DNA from: Aplidium turbinatum
Taxonomy: Eukaryota > Chordata > Ascidiacea > Aplousobranchia > Polyclinidae
Length of the DNA: 64,000 nt
Assembly (NCBI GenBank): GCA_918807975.1
Contig: OU964921.1
Location: forward strand, 18,998,498-19,062,497
Reading direction: 5' to 3'
Numbering within the stretch: the first letter of the stretch is position 1; every line of letters starts with the position of its first letter. The notes under the pieces were generated by a model. It was given only the letters and a program-made list of their open reading frames with translations, ran no database searches and had not been told where the DNA came from. The position numbers and the translations under genes were made by a program. This document shows, in pieces, positions 10,863 through 24,027 of the stretch.

Positions 10863-13309
10863 ATTTTTAATGACGTTAGTTCCAAACTAAAAGAATTAGA
10901 TAGTTTCGCAAAAAAAAATTATTTTTCACTCTAAGAAATGTCTTAGAAAAATTTTTTTGAAAAGACAATTTTTTTTCAATAATGTTCACTTTTAGTACGT
11001 AAATAAACTTTCTTAGACAATTTTTAATGACGTTAGTTCCAAACTAAAAGAATTAGATAGTTTCGCAAAAAAAAATTATTTTTCACTGTATGAAATGTCT
11101 TAGAAAAACTTCTGAAAAATTTCTTTGAAAAGACAATTTTTTTTCAATAATGTTCACTTTTAGTACGTAAATAAACTTTCTTAGACAATTTTTAATGACG
11201 TTAGTTCCAAACTAAAAGAATTAGATAGTTTCGCAAAAAAAAATTATTTTTCACTGTATGAAATGTCTTAGAAAAATTTCTGAAAAATTTCTTTGAAAAG
11301 ACAATTTTTTTTCAATAATGTTCACTTTTAGTACGTAAATAAACTTTCTTAGACAATTTTTAATGACGTTAGTTCCAAACTAAAAGAATTAGATAGTTTC
11401 GCAAAAAAAAATTATTTTTCACTCTAAGAAATGTCTTAGAAAAATTTTTTTGAAAAGACAATTTTTTTTCAATAATGTTCACTTTTAGTACGTAAATAAA
11501 CTTTCTTAGACAATTTTTAATGACGTTAGTTCCAAACTAAAAGAATTAGATAGTTTCGCAAAAAAAAATTATTTTTCACTGTATGAAATGTCTTAGAAAA
11601 ATTTCTGAAAAATTTCTTTGAAAAGACAATTTTTTTTCAATAATGTTCACTTTTAGTACGTAAATAAACTTTCTTAGACAATTTTTAATGACGTTAGTTC
11701 CAAACTAAAAGAATTAGATAGTTTCGCATTAAAAAATTATTTTTCACTGTATGAAATGTCTTAGAAAAATTTCTGAAAAATTTCTTTGAAAAGACAATTT
11801 TTTTTCAATAATGTTCACTTTTAGTACGTAAATAAACTTTCTTAGACAATTTTTAATGATGTTAGTTCCAAACTAAAAGAATTAGATAGTTTCGCAAAAA
11901 AAAATTATTTTTCACTGTATGAAATGTCTTAGAAAAATTTCTGAAAAATTTCTTTGAAAAGACAATTTTTTTTCAATAATGTTCACTTTTAGTACGAAAA
12001 AAAACTTTCTTAGACAATTTTTAATGACGTTAGTTCCAAACTAAAGGAATTAGATAGTTTCGCAAAAAAAATTTATTTTTCACTGTATGAAATGTCTTAG
12101 AAAAACTTTTGAAAAATTTTTTTGAAAACACAAATTTTTTTCGATAATGTTCACTTTTAGTACGTAAAAAAACTTTCTTAGACAATTTTTAATGACGTTA
12201 GTTCCAAACTAAAAGAATTAGATAGTTTTGCAAAAAAAAAAAGTTTTTCACTGTATGAAATGTTTTTGAAAAATTTTTTTGAAAAGACAATTTTTTTTCA
12301 ATAATGTTCACTTTTAGTACGTAAATAAACTTTCTTAGACAATTTTTAATGACGTTAGTTCCAAACTAAAAGAATTAGATAGTTTCGCAAAAAAAATTAT
12401 TTTTCACTGTATGAAATGTCTTGGAAAAAGTTTTTGAAAAGACAAGTTTTTTTCAATGATGTTCACTTTTAGTACGTAAAAAAACTTTCTTAGACAATTT
12501 TTAATGACGTTAGTTCCAAACTAAAAGAATTAGATAGTTTCGCAAAAAAAAATTATTTTTCACTGTATGAAATGTCTTAGAAAAATTTCTGAAAAATTTC
12601 TTTGAAAAGACAATTTTTTTTCAATAATGTTCACTTTTAGTACGTAAATAAACTTTCTTAGACAATTTTTAATGACGTTAGTTCCAAACTAAAAGAATTA
12701 GATAGTTTCGCAAAAAAAAATTATTTTTCACTCTAAGAAATGTCTTAGAAAAATTTTTTTGATAAGACAATTTTTTTTCAATAATGTTCACTTTTAGTAC
12801 GTAAATAAACTTTCTTAGACAATTTTTAATGACGTTAGTTCCAAACTAAAAGAATTAGATAGTTTCGCAAAAAAAAATTATTTTTCACTGTATGAAATGT
12901 CTTAGAAAAATTTCTGAAAAATTTCTTTGAAAAGACAATTTTTTTTCAATAATGTTCACTTTTAGTACGTAAATAAACTTTCTTAGACAATTTTTAATGA
13001 CGTTAGTTCCAAACTAAAAGAATTAGATAGTTTCGCATTAAAAAATTATTTTTCACTGTATGAAATGTCTTAGAAAAATTTCTGAAAAATTTCTTTGAAA
13101 AGACAATTTTTTTTCAATAATGTTCACTTTTAGTACGTAAATAAACTTTCTTAGACAATTTTTAATGATGTTAGTTCCAAACTAAAAGAATTAGATAGTT
13201 TCGCAAAAAAAAATTATTTTTCACTGTATGAAATGTCTTAGAAAAATTTCTGAAAAATTTCTTTGAAAAGACAATTTTTTTTCAATAATGTTCACTTTTA
13301 GTACGAAAA
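10863..13309 (+). repeat. Large unit B, copy 2, left part
   Basis: This matches 6,292-8,597 at offset 4,571 up to 13,168. It then continues for about 140 bp with a GATGTTAG monomer and GTACGAAAAAAAAC, which match 11,858-12,000 at offset 1,309. The 1,309-bp tandem inside unit B is therefore kept here with its full long monomer, but is cut off before the CTAAAGG and CAATGATG monomers that copy 1 has at 8,598-9,050. Confidence 0.84.
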
Positions 13310-14669
13310 AAAACTTTCTTAGACAATTTTTAATGACATTAGTTCCAAACTAAAAGAATTAGATAGTTTCGCAAAAAAAAATTATTTTTCACTCTAAGAA
13401 ATGTCTTAGAAAAATTTTTTTGAAAAGACAATTTTTTTTCAATAATGTTCACTTTTAGTACGTAAATAAACTTTCTTAGACAATTTTTAATGACGTTAGT
13501 TCCAAACTAAAAGAATTAGATAGTTTCGCAAAAAAAATTTATTTTTTACTGTATGAAATGTCTTAGAAAAATTTTTGAAAAATTTTTTTGAAAAGACAAT
13601 TTTTTTTCAATAATGTTCACTTTTAGTTCGTAAATAAACTTTCTTAGACAATTTTTAATAACGTTAGTTCCAAACTAAAAGAATTAAATAGTTTCGCAGA
13701 AAAAAATTATTTTTTAATGCATGAAATGTCTTGGAAAAGTTTTTGAAAAACTTTTGAAAAAGACAATTTTTTTCAATAATGTTCACTTTAGTACGTAAAA
13801 AAACTTTCTTAGACAATTTTTAATGACGTTAGTTTTAAACTAAAAGAATTAGATTGTTTCGCAAAAAAAAATTATTTTTCACTGTATGAAATGTTTTACA
13901 AAATTTTTGAAAAATTTTTTTGAAAAGACAATTTTTTTTCAATAATGTTCACTATTGGTACGTAAAAAAACTTTCTTAGACAATTTTTAATGACATTAGT
14001 TCCAAACTAAAAGAATTAGATAGTTTCGCAAAAAAAAATTATTTTTCACTGTATGAAATGTCTTAGAAAAGTTTTTGAAAATTTTTTTTGAAAACACAAA
14101 TTTTTTTCGATAATGTTCACTTTTAGTACGTAAAAAAACTTTCTTAGACAATTTTTAATGACGTTAGTTCCAAACAAAAAGAATTAGATAGTTTCGCAAA
14201 AAAAATTATTTTTCACTGTATGAAATGTCTTGGAAAAATTTTTTTAAAAATTCAATTTTTTTTCAATAATGTTCACTTTTAGTACGTAAATAAACTTTCT
14301 TAGACAATTTTTAATGACGTTAGTTCCAAACTAAAAGAATTAGATAGTTTCGCAAAAAAAAATTATTTTTCACGGTATGAAATGTCTTGGAAAAAGTTTT
14401 TTGAAAAGACAAGTTTTTTTCAATGATGTTCACTTTTAGTACGTAACAAAACTTTCTTAGACAATTTTTAATGACGTTAGTTCCAAACTAAAAGAATTAG
14501 ATAGTTTCCTAAAAAAAAATTATTTTTTACTGTATGAAATGTCTTAGAAAAATTTTTGAAAAATTTTTTTGAAAAGACAATTTTTTTTCAATAATGTTCA
14601 CTTTTAGTTCGTAAATAAACTTTCTTAGACAATTTTCAATGACGTTAGTTCCAAACTAAAAGAATTAGA
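13310..14669 (+). repeat. Segment D, copy 2
   Basis: This matches 9,051-10,411 at offset 4,259, then 4,258, including the rare GAATTAAATAG and the CACTATTGGTACG monomer near 13,951. One visible difference is GTTTCGC here against GTTTGCC in copy 1 near 9,268. It ends where TTAGATAG here meets TTAGAGAG in copy 1. Confidence 0.84.
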
Positions 14670-15721
14670 TAGTTTCGCAAAAAAAAATTAATTTTCACTG
14701 TATGAAATGTCTTAGAAAAGTTTCTGAAAAATTTCTTTGATAAGACAATTTTTTTTCAATAATGTTCACTTTTAGTACGTAAAAAAACTTTCTTAGACAA
14801 TTTTTAATGACGTTAGTTCCAAACTAAAAGAATTAGATAGTTTTCCAAAAAAAAAAAGTTTTTCACTGTATGAAATGGTTTTGAAAAATTATTTTAAAAA
14901 GACAATTTTTTTTCAATAATGTTCACTTTTAGTACGTAACAAAACTTTCTTAGACAATTTTTAATGACGTTCGTTCCAAACTAAAAGAATTAGATAGTTT
15001 CGCAAAAAAAAATTATTTTTTACTGTATGAAATGTTTTTGAAAAATTTTTGAAAAATTTCTTTGAAAAGACAATTTTTTTTCAATAATGTTCACTTTTAG
15101 TACGTAAATAAACTTTCTTAGACAATTTTTAATGACGTTAGTTCCAAACTAAAAGAATTAGATAGTTTCGCAAAAAAAAATTATTTTTCACTGTATGAAA
15201 TGTCTTAGAAAAACTTCTGAAAAATTTCTTTGAAAAGACAATTTTTTTTCAATAATGTTCACTTTTAGTACGTAAATAAACTTTCTTAGACAATTTTTAA
15301 TGACGTTAGTTCCAAACTAAAAGAATTAGATAGTTTCGCAAAAAAAAATTATTTTTCACTGTATGAAATGTCTTAGAAAAACTTCTGAAAAATTTCTTTG
15401 AAAAGACAATTTTTTTTCAATAATGTTCACTTTTAGTACGTAAAAAAGCTTTCTTAGACAATTTTTAATGACGTTAGTTCCAAACTAAAAGAATTAGATA
15501 GTTTCGCAAAAAAAAATTATTTTTCACTGTATGAAATGTCTTAGAAAAGTTTTTGAAAATTTTTTTTGAAAAGACAATTTTTTTTCAATAATGTTCACTT
15601 TTAGTACGTAAAAAAGCTTTCTTAGACAATTTTTAATGACGTTAGTTCCAAACTAAAAGAATTAGATAGTTTCGCAAAAAAAAATTATTTTTCACGGTAT
15701 GAAATGTCTTGGAAAAAATTT
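14670..15721 (+). repeat. Mixed monomer segment with AAAAAGCTTTC variants
   Basis: This holds about six and a half monomers. Markers in order: TTAATTTTCACTG with GATAAGAC, GTTTTCC with GGTTTTGAAAAATTATTTT, GACGTTCGTTCC, two AAACTTCTG long monomers, two monomers with GTAAAAAAGCTTTC, and CACGGTATG. The same order returns near 30,200-30,960, 41,060-41,820, 44,300-45,060 and 50,200-50,940. Nothing non-satellite is present. Confidence 0.8.
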
Positions 15722-18700
15722 TTTGAAAAGACAAGTTTTTTTCAATGATGTTCACTTTTAGTACGTAACAAAACTTTCTTAGACAATTTTTAATGACATT
15801 AGTTCCAAACTAAAAGAATTAGATAGTTTCGCAAAAAAAAATTATTTTTCACTCTAAGAAATGTCTTAGAAAAATTTTTTTGAAAAGACAATTTTTTTTC
15901 AATAATGTTCACTTTTAGTACGTAAATAAACTTTCTTAGACAATTTTTAATGACGTTAGTTCCAAACTAAAAGAATTAGATAGTTTGCCAAAAAAAAATT
16001 ATTTTTTACTGTATGAAATGTCTTAGAAAAATTTTTGAAAAATTTTTTTGAAAAGACAATTTTTTTTCAATAATGTTCACTTTTAGTTCGTAAATAAATT
16101 TTCTTAGACAATTTTTAATAACGTTAGTTCCAAACTAAAAGAATTAGATAGTTTCGCAGAAAAAAATTATTTTTTAATGCATGAAATGTCTTGGAAAAGT
16201 TTTTGAAAAACTTTTGAAAAAGACAATTTTTTTCAATAATGTTCACTTTAGTACGTAAAAAAACTTTCTTAGACAATTTTTAATGACGTTAGTTTTAAAC
16301 TAAAAGAATTAGATTGTTTCGCAAAAAAAAATTATTTTTCACTGTATGAAATGTTTTACAAAATTTTTGAAAAATTTTTTTGAAAAGACAATTTTTTTTC
16401 AATAATGTTCACTATTGGTACGTAAAAAAACTTTCTTAGACAATTTTTAATGACATTAGTTCCAAACTAAAAGAATTAGATAGTTTCGCAAAAAAAAATT
16501 ATTTTTCACTGTATGAAATGTCTTAGAAAAGTTTTTGAAAAATTTTTTTGAAAACACAAATTTTTTTCGATAATGTTCACTTTTAGTACGTAAAAAAACT
16601 TTCTTAGACAATTTTTAATGACGTTAGTTCCAAACAAAAAGAATTAGATAGTTTCGCAAAAAAAATTATTTTTCACTGTATGAAATGTCTTGGAAAAATT
16701 TTTTTAAAAATTCAATTTTTTTTCAATAATGTTCACTTTTAGTACGTAAATAAACTTTCTTAGACAATTTTTAATGACGTTAGTTCCAAACTAAAAGAAT
16801 TAGATAGTTTCGCAAAAAAAAAATTATTTTTCACTGTATGAAATGTCTTGGAAGAAGTTTTTTGAAAAGACAAGTTTTTTTCAATGATGTTCACTTTCAG
16901 TACGTAAAAAAACTTTCTTAGACAATTTTTAATGACATTAGTTCCAAACTAAAAGAATTAGATAGTTTCGCAAAAAAAAATTATTTTTCACTCTATGAAA
17001 TGTCTTGGAAAAATTTTTTTGAAAAGACAATTTTTTTTCAATAATGTTCACTTTTAGTACGTAACAAAACTTCCTTAGACAATTTTTAATGACGTTAGTT
17101 CCAAACTAAAAGAATTAGATAGTTTCGCAAAAAAAAATTATTTTTCACTGTATGAAATGTCTTAGAAAAGTTTTTTAAAAATTTTTTTGAAAAGACAATT
17201 TTTTTTCAATAATGTTCACTTTTAGTACGTAAAAAAACTTTCTTAGACAATTTTTAATGACGTTAGTTCCAAACTAAAAGAATTAGATAGTTTCGCAAAA
17301 AAAAATTATTTTTCACTGTATGAAATGTCTTAGAAAAGTTTTTGAAAAATTTTTTTGAAAAGACAATTTTTTTTCAATAATGTTCACTTTTGGTACGTAA
17401 AAAAACTTTCTTAGACAATTTTTAATGACATTAGTTCCAAACTAAAAGAATTAGATAGTTTCGCAAAAAAAAAATTATTTTTCACTGTATGAAATGTCTT
17501 GGAAAAATTTTTTTGAAAAGACAATTTTTTTTCAATAATGTTCACTTTTAGTACGTAAAAAAACTTTCTTAGACAATTTTTAATGACGTTAGTTCCAAAC
17601 TAAAAGAATTAGATAGTTTCGCAAAAAAAAATTATTTTTCACGGTATGAAATGTCTTGGAAAAAGTTTTTTGAAAAGACAAGTTTTTTTCAATGATGTTC
17701 ACTTTTAGTACGTAACAAAACTTTCTTAGACAATTTTTAATGACGTTAGTTCCAAACTAAAAGAATTAGATAGTTTCCTAAAAAAAAATTATTTTTTACT
17801 GTATGAAATGTCTTAGAAAAATTTTTGAAAAATTTTTTTGAAAAGACAATTTTTTTTCAATAATGTTCACTTTTAGTTCGTAAATAAACTTTCTTAGACA
17901 ATTTTCAATGACGTTAGTTCCAAACTAAAAGAATTAGAGAGTTTTGCAAAAAAAATTATTTTTTACTGCATGAAATGTCTTGAAAAAGTTTTTGAGAAAC
18001 TTTTGAAAAAGACAATTTTTTTCAATAATGTTCACTTTAGTACGTAAAAAAACTTTCTTAGACAATTTTTAATGACGTTAGTTTCAAACTAAAAGAATTA
18101 GATTGTTTCGCAAAAAAAAATTATTTTTCACTGTATGAAATGTCTTAGAAAAGTTTTTGAAAAATTTTTTTAAAAAGGCAATTTTTTTTTAATAATGTTC
18201 ACTTTTAGTACGTAAATAAACTTTCTTAGACAATTTTTAATGACGTTAGTTCCAAACTAAAGAATTAGATAGTTTCGCAAAAAAAAATTATTTTGCACAG
18301 TATGAAATGTCTTGGAAAAATTTTTTTGAAAAGACAATTTTTTTTCAATAATGTTCACTTTTAGTACGTAACAAAACTTCCTTAGATGATTTTTAATGAC
18401 GTTAGTTCCAAACTAAAAGAATTAGATAGTTTCGCAAAAAAAAATTATTTTTCACTGTATGAAATGTCTTAGAAAAAATTTTGAAAAATTTGTTTGAAAA
18501 CACAATTTTTTTTCGATAATGTTCACTTTTAGTACGTAAAAAAACTTTCTTAGACAATTTTTAATGACGTTAGTTCCAAACTAAAAGAATTAGATAGTTT
18601 TGCAAAAAAAATTATTTTTCACTGTATGAAATGTCTTAGAAAAACTTTTGAAAAATTTTTTTGAAAAGACAATTTTTTTTCAATAATGTTCACTTTTAGT

Positions 18701-18814
18701 ACGTAACAAAACTTCCTTAGACAATTTTTAATGACGTTAGTTCCAAACTAAAAGAATTAGATAGTTTCGCAAAAGAAATTATTTTTCACTGTATGAAATG
18801 TCTTGGAAAAAGTT
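15722..18814 (+). repeat. Higher-order unit E, copy 1 (3,093 bp)
   Basis: This is the first of two tandem copies. It starts within the monomer TTGAAAAGACAAG at 15,723 (partner at 18,816) and carries the Q cassette (CGCAGAAA at 16,155; partner 19,248), the GAGAG trio at 17,935, and a monomer with AAAATTTTGAAAAATTTG and GAAAACACAA. Offsets are 3,093-3,095, the drift coming from A and T tract length. The region 15,866-17,060 also resembles 1-1,195. Confidence 0.88.
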
Positions 18815-21738
18815 TTTGAAAAGACAAGTTTTTTTCAATGATGTTCACTTTTAGTACGTAACAAAACTTTCTTAGACAATTTTTAATGACATTAGTTCCA
18901 AACTAAAAGAATTAGATAGTTTCGCAAAAAAAAATTATTTTTCACTCTAAGAAATGTCTTAGAAAAATTTTTTTGAAAAGACAATTTTTTTTCAATAATG
19001 TTCACTTTTAGTACGTAAATAAACTTTCTTAGACAATTTTTAATGACGTTAGTTCCAAACTAAAAGAATTAGATAGTTTGCCAAAAAAAATTTATTTTTT
19101 ACTGTATGAAATGTCTTAGAAAAATTTTTGAAAAATTTTTTTGAAAAGACAATTTTTTTTCAATAATGTTCACTTTTAGTTCGTAAATAAATTTTCTTAG
19201 ACAATTTTTAATAACGTTAGTTCCAAACTAAAAGAATTAGATAGTTTCGCAGAAAAAAAAAGTTTTTTTTAATGCATGAAATGTCTTGGAAAAGTTTTTG
19301 AAAAACTTTTGAAAAAGACAATTTTTTTCAATAATGTTCACTTTAGTACGTAAAAAAACTTTCTTAGACAATTTTTAATGACGTTAGTTTTAAACTAAAA
19401 GAATTAGATTGTTTCGCAAAAAAAAATTATTTTTCACTGTATGAAATGTTTTACAAAATTTTTGAAAAATTTTTTTGAAAAGACAATTTTTTTTCAATAA
19501 TGTTCACTATTGGTACGTAAAAAAACTTTCTTAGACAATTTTTAATGACATTAGTTCCAAACTAAAAGAATTAGATAGTTTCGCAAAAAAAAATTATTTT
19601 TCACTGTATGAAATGTCTTAGAAAAGTTTTTGAAAAATTTTTTTGAAAACACAAATTTTTTTCGATAATGTTCACTTTTAGTACGTAAAAAAACTTTCTT
19701 AGACAATTTTTAATGACGTTAGTTCCAAACAAAAAGAATTAGATAGTTTCGCAAAAAAAATTATTTTTCACTGTATGAAATGTCTTGGAAAAATTTTTTT
19801 AAAAATTCAATTTTTTTTCAATAATGTTCACTTTTAGTACGTAAATAAACTTTCTTAGACAATTTTTAATGACGTTAGTTCCAAACTAAAAGAATTAGAT
19901 AGTTTCGCAAAAAAAAAATTATTTTTCACTGTATGAAATGTCTTGGAAGAAGTTTTTTGAAAAGACAAGTTTTTTTCAATGATGTTCACTTTCAGTACGT
20001 AAAAAAACTTTCTTAGACAATTTTTAATGACATTAGTTCCAAACTAAAAGAATTAGATAGTTTCGCAAAAAAAAATTATTTTTCACTCTATGAAATGTCT
20101 TGGAAAAATTTTTTTGAAAAGACAATTTTTTTTCAATAATGTTCACTTTTAGTACGTAACAAAACTTCCTTAGACAATTTTTAATGACGTTAGTTCCAAA
20201 CTAAAAGAATTAGATAGTTTCGCAAAAAAAAATTATTTTTCACTGTATGAAATGTCTTAGAAAAGTTTTTGAAAAATTTTTTTGAAAAGACAATTTTTTT
20301 TCAATAATGTTCACTTTTGGTACGTAAAAAAACTTTCTTAGACAATTTTTAATGACGTTAGTTCCAAACTAAAAGAATTAGATAGTTTTTCAAAAAAAAT
20401 TATTTTTCACTGTATGAAATGTCTTAGAAAAGTTTTTGAAAAATTTTTTTGAAAAGACAATTTTTTTTCAATAATGTTCACTTTTGGTACGTAAAAAAAC
20501 TTTCTTAGACAATTTTTAATGACATTAGTTCCAAACTAAAAGAATTAGATAGTTTCGCAAAAAAAAAATTATTTTTCACTGTATGAAATGTCTTGGAAAA
20601 ATTTTTTTGAAAAGACAATTTTTTTTCAATAATGTTCACTTTTAGTACGTAAAAAAACTTTCTTAGACAATTTTTAATGACGTTAGTTCCAAACTAAAAG
20701 AATTAGATAGTTTCGCAAAAAAAAATTATTTTTCACGGTATGAAATGTCTTGGAAAAAGTTTTTTGAAAAGACAAGTTTTTTTCAATGATGTTCACTTTT
20801 AGTACGTAACAAAACTTTCTTAGACAATTTTTAATGACGTTAGTTCCAAACTAAAAGAATTAGATAGTTTCCTAAAAAAAAATTATTTTTCACTGTATGA
20901 AATGTCTTAGAAAAATTTTTGAAAAATTTTTTTGAAAAGACAATTTTTTTTCAATAATGTTCACTTTTAGTTCGTAAATAAACTTTCTTAGACAATTTTC
21001 AATGACGTTAGTTCCAAACTAAAAGAATTAGAGAGTTTTGCAAAAAAAATTATTTTTTACTGCATGAAATGTCTTGAAAAAGTTTTTGAGAAACTTTTGA
21101 AAAAGACAATTTTTTTCAATAATGTTCACTTTAGTACGTAAAAAAACTTTCTTAGACAATTTTTAATGACGTTAGTTTCAAACTAAAAGAATTAGATTGT
21201 TTCGCAAAAAAAAATTATTTTTCACTGTATGAAATGTCTTAGAAAAGTTTTTGAAAAATTTTTTTAAAAAGGCAATTTTTTTTTAATAATGTTCACTTTT
21301 AGTACGTAAATAAACTTTCTTAGACAATTTTTAATGACGTTAGTTCCAAACTAAAAGAATTAGATAGTTTCGCAAAAAAAAATTATTTTGCACAGTATGA
21401 AATGTCTTGGAAAAATTTTTTTGAAAAGACAATTTTTTTTCAATAATGTTCACTTTTAGTACGTAACAAAACTTCCTTAGATGATTTTTAATGACGTTAG
21501 TTTCAAACTAAAAGAATTAGATAGTTTCGCAAAAAAAAAATATTTTTCACTGTATGAAATGTCTTAGAAAAAATTTTGAAAAATTTGTTTGAAAACACAA
21601 TTTTTTTTCGATAATGTTCACTTTTAGTACGTAAAAAAACTTTCTTAGACAATTTTTAATGACGTTAGTTCCAAACTAAAAGAATTAGATAGTTTTGCAA
21701 AAAAAATTATTTTTCACTGTATGAAATGTCTTAGAAAA
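18815..21738 (+). repeat. Higher-order unit E, copy 2
   Basis: This is the second copy of the 3,093-bp unit, ending about 170 bp short of a full unit, where TTAGAAAAGTTTTTG replaces TTAGAAAAACTTTTG. Local differences include an altered A/T stretch near 19,255 (AGTTTTTTTT in place of ATTATTTTTT) and GTTTTTC at 20,387. A full run of markers from GTTTGCC to ACTTCCTTAGATGA (21,470) is kept. Confidence 0.87.
20391..21697 (+). repeat. Unit F, copy 1 (1,307 bp)
   Basis: This part of unit E copy 2 is repeated at once. CTTTTGGTACG at 20,481 has its partner at 21,788 (offset 1,307). It covers a GACATTAG monomer, a CACGGTATG monomer, GTTTCCT, the GAGAG trio, and the GAAAACACAA monomer. Confidence 0.83.
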
Positions 21739-22816
21739 GTTTTTGAAAAATTTTTTTGAAAAGACAATTTTTTTTCAATAATGTTCACTTTTGGTACGTA
21801 AAAAAACTTTCTTAGACAATTTTTAATGACATTAGTTCCAAACTAAAAGAATTAGATAGTTTCGCAAAAAAAAAATTATTTTTCACTGTATGAAATGTCT
21901 TGGAAAAATTTTTTTGAAAAGACAATTTTTTTTCAATAATGTTCACTTTTAGTACGTAAAAAAACTTTCTTAGACAATTTTTAATGACGTTAGTTCCAAA
22001 CTAAAAGAATTAGATAGTTTCGCAAAAAAAAATTATTTTTCACGGTATGAAATGTCTTGGAAAAAGTTTTTTGAAAAGACAAGTTTTTTTCAATGATGTT
22101 CACTTTTAGTACGTAACAAAACTTTCTTAGACAATTTTTAATGACGTTAGTTCCAAACTAAAAGAATTAGATAGTTTCCTAAAAAAAAATTATTTTTTAC
22201 TGTATGAAATGTCTTGAAAAAGTTTTTGAGAAACTTTTGAAAAAGACAATTTTTTTCAATAATGATCACTTTAGTACGTAAAAAAACTTTCTTAGACAAT
22301 TTTTAATGACGTTAGTTTCAAACTAAAAGAATTAGATTGTTTCGCAAAAAAAAATTATTTTTCACTGTATGAAATGTCTTAGAAAAGTTTTTGAAAAATT
22401 TTTTTAAAAAGGCATTTTTTTTTTAATAATGTTCACTTTTAGTACGTAAAAAAACTTTCTTAGACAATTTTTAATGACGTTAGTTCCAAACTAAAAGAAT
22501 TAGATAGTTTCGCAAAAAAAAATTATTTTGCACAGTATGAAATGTCTTGGAAAAATTTTTTTGAAAAGACAATTTTTTTTCAATAATGTTCACTTTTAGT
22601 ACGTAACAAAACTTCCTTAGATGATTTTTAATGACGTTAGTTCCAAACTAAAAGAATTAGATAGTTTCGCAAAAAAAAATTATTTTTCACTGTATGAAAT
22701 GTCTTAGAAAAAATTTTGAAAAATTTGTTTGAAAACACAATTTTTTTTCGATAATGTTCACTTTTAGTACGTAAAAAAACTTTCTTAGACAATTTTTAAT
22801 GACGTTAGTTCCAAAC
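21698..22816 (+). repeat. Unit F, copy 2 (one monomer deleted)
   Basis: This matches 20,391 onward at offset 1,307 up to about 22,198. From TTTTTGAGAAAC it matches at offset 1,140 (21,083 to 22,223). The drop of 167 bp means one long monomer, the one carrying TAGTTCGTAA, is missing. It ends where CCAAACAAAAAG replaces CCAAACTAAAAG near 22,816. A single AATGATCACT (22,261) was noticed in place of AATGTTCACT. Confidence 0.82.
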
Positions 22817-24027
22817 AAAAAGAATTAGATAGTTTCGCAAAAAAAAATTATTTTTCACTGTATGAAATGTCTTGGAAAAATTTTTTTAAAAAGACATTTT
22901 TTTTTTCAATAATGTTCACTTTTAGTACGTAAAAAAACTTTCTTAGACAATTTTTAATGACGTTAGTTCCAAACTAAAAGAATTAGATAGTTTCGCAAAA
23001 AAAAATTAATTTTCACTGTATGAAATGTCTTAGAAAAATTTCTGAAAAATTTCTTTGATAAGACAACTTTTTTTCAATAATGTTCACTTTTAGTACGTAA
23101 AAAAACTTTCTTAGACAATTTTTAATGACGTTATTTCCAAACTAAAAGAATTAGATAGTTTCGCAAAAAAAAATTATTTTTCACTGTATGAAATGTCTTA
23201 GAAAAATTTCTGAAAAATTTCTTTGAAAAGACAATTTTTTTTCAATAATGTTCACTTTTAGTACGTAAATAAACTTTCTTAGACAATTTTTAATGACGTT
23301 AGTTCCAAACTAAAGGAATTAGATAGTTTCGCAAAAAAAATTTATTTTTCACTGTATGAAATGTCTTAGAAAAACTTTTGAAAAATTTTTTTGAAAACAC
23401 AATTTTTTTTTGATAATGTTCACTTTTAGTACGTAAAAAAACTTTCTTAGACAATTTTTAATGACGTTAGTTCCAAACTAAAAGAATTAGATAGTTTTGC
23501 AAAAAAAAAAAGTTTTTCACTGTATGAAATGTTTTTAAAAAATTTTTTTGAAAAGACAATTTTTTTTCAATAATGTTCACTTTTAGTACGTTACAAAACT
23601 TCCTTAGACAATTTTTAATGACGTTAGTTCCAAACTAAAAGAATTAGATAGTTTCGCAAAAAAAAATTATTTTTCACTGTATGAAATGTCCTTGAAAAAT
23701 TTTTGAAAAATTCTTTTGAAAAGACAATTTTTTTTCAATAATGTTCACTTTTAGTACGTAAAAAAACTTTCTTAGACAATTTTTAATGACGTTAGTTCCA
23801 AACTAAAAGAATTAGATAGTTTCGCAAAAAAAAATTAATTTTCACTGTATGAAATGTCTTAGAAAAATTTCTGAAAAATTTCTTTGATAAGACAATTTTT
23901 TTTCAATAATGTTCACTTTTAGTACGTAAAAAAACTTTCTTAGACAATTTTTAATGACGTTAGTTCCAAACTAAAAGAATTAGATAGTTTTCCAAAAAAA
24001 AAAAGTTTTTCACTGTATGAAATGGTT
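22817..24027 (+). repeat. Mixed segment resembling 1,600-2,100
   Basis: About seven monomers link unit F to unit G. Markers: AAAGACATTTTTTTTTTC, TTAATTTTCACTG with GATAAGACAACTTTTTTTC, one TTATTTCCAAAC (near 23,132), CTAAAGGAATT, GTACGTTACAAAACTTCC, TGTCCTTG, and GTTTTCC with GGTTTTG. The run from GTACGTTAC through TGTCCTTG to GATAAGAC repeats the order seen in unit A (1,675-2,050). Confidence 0.78.
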
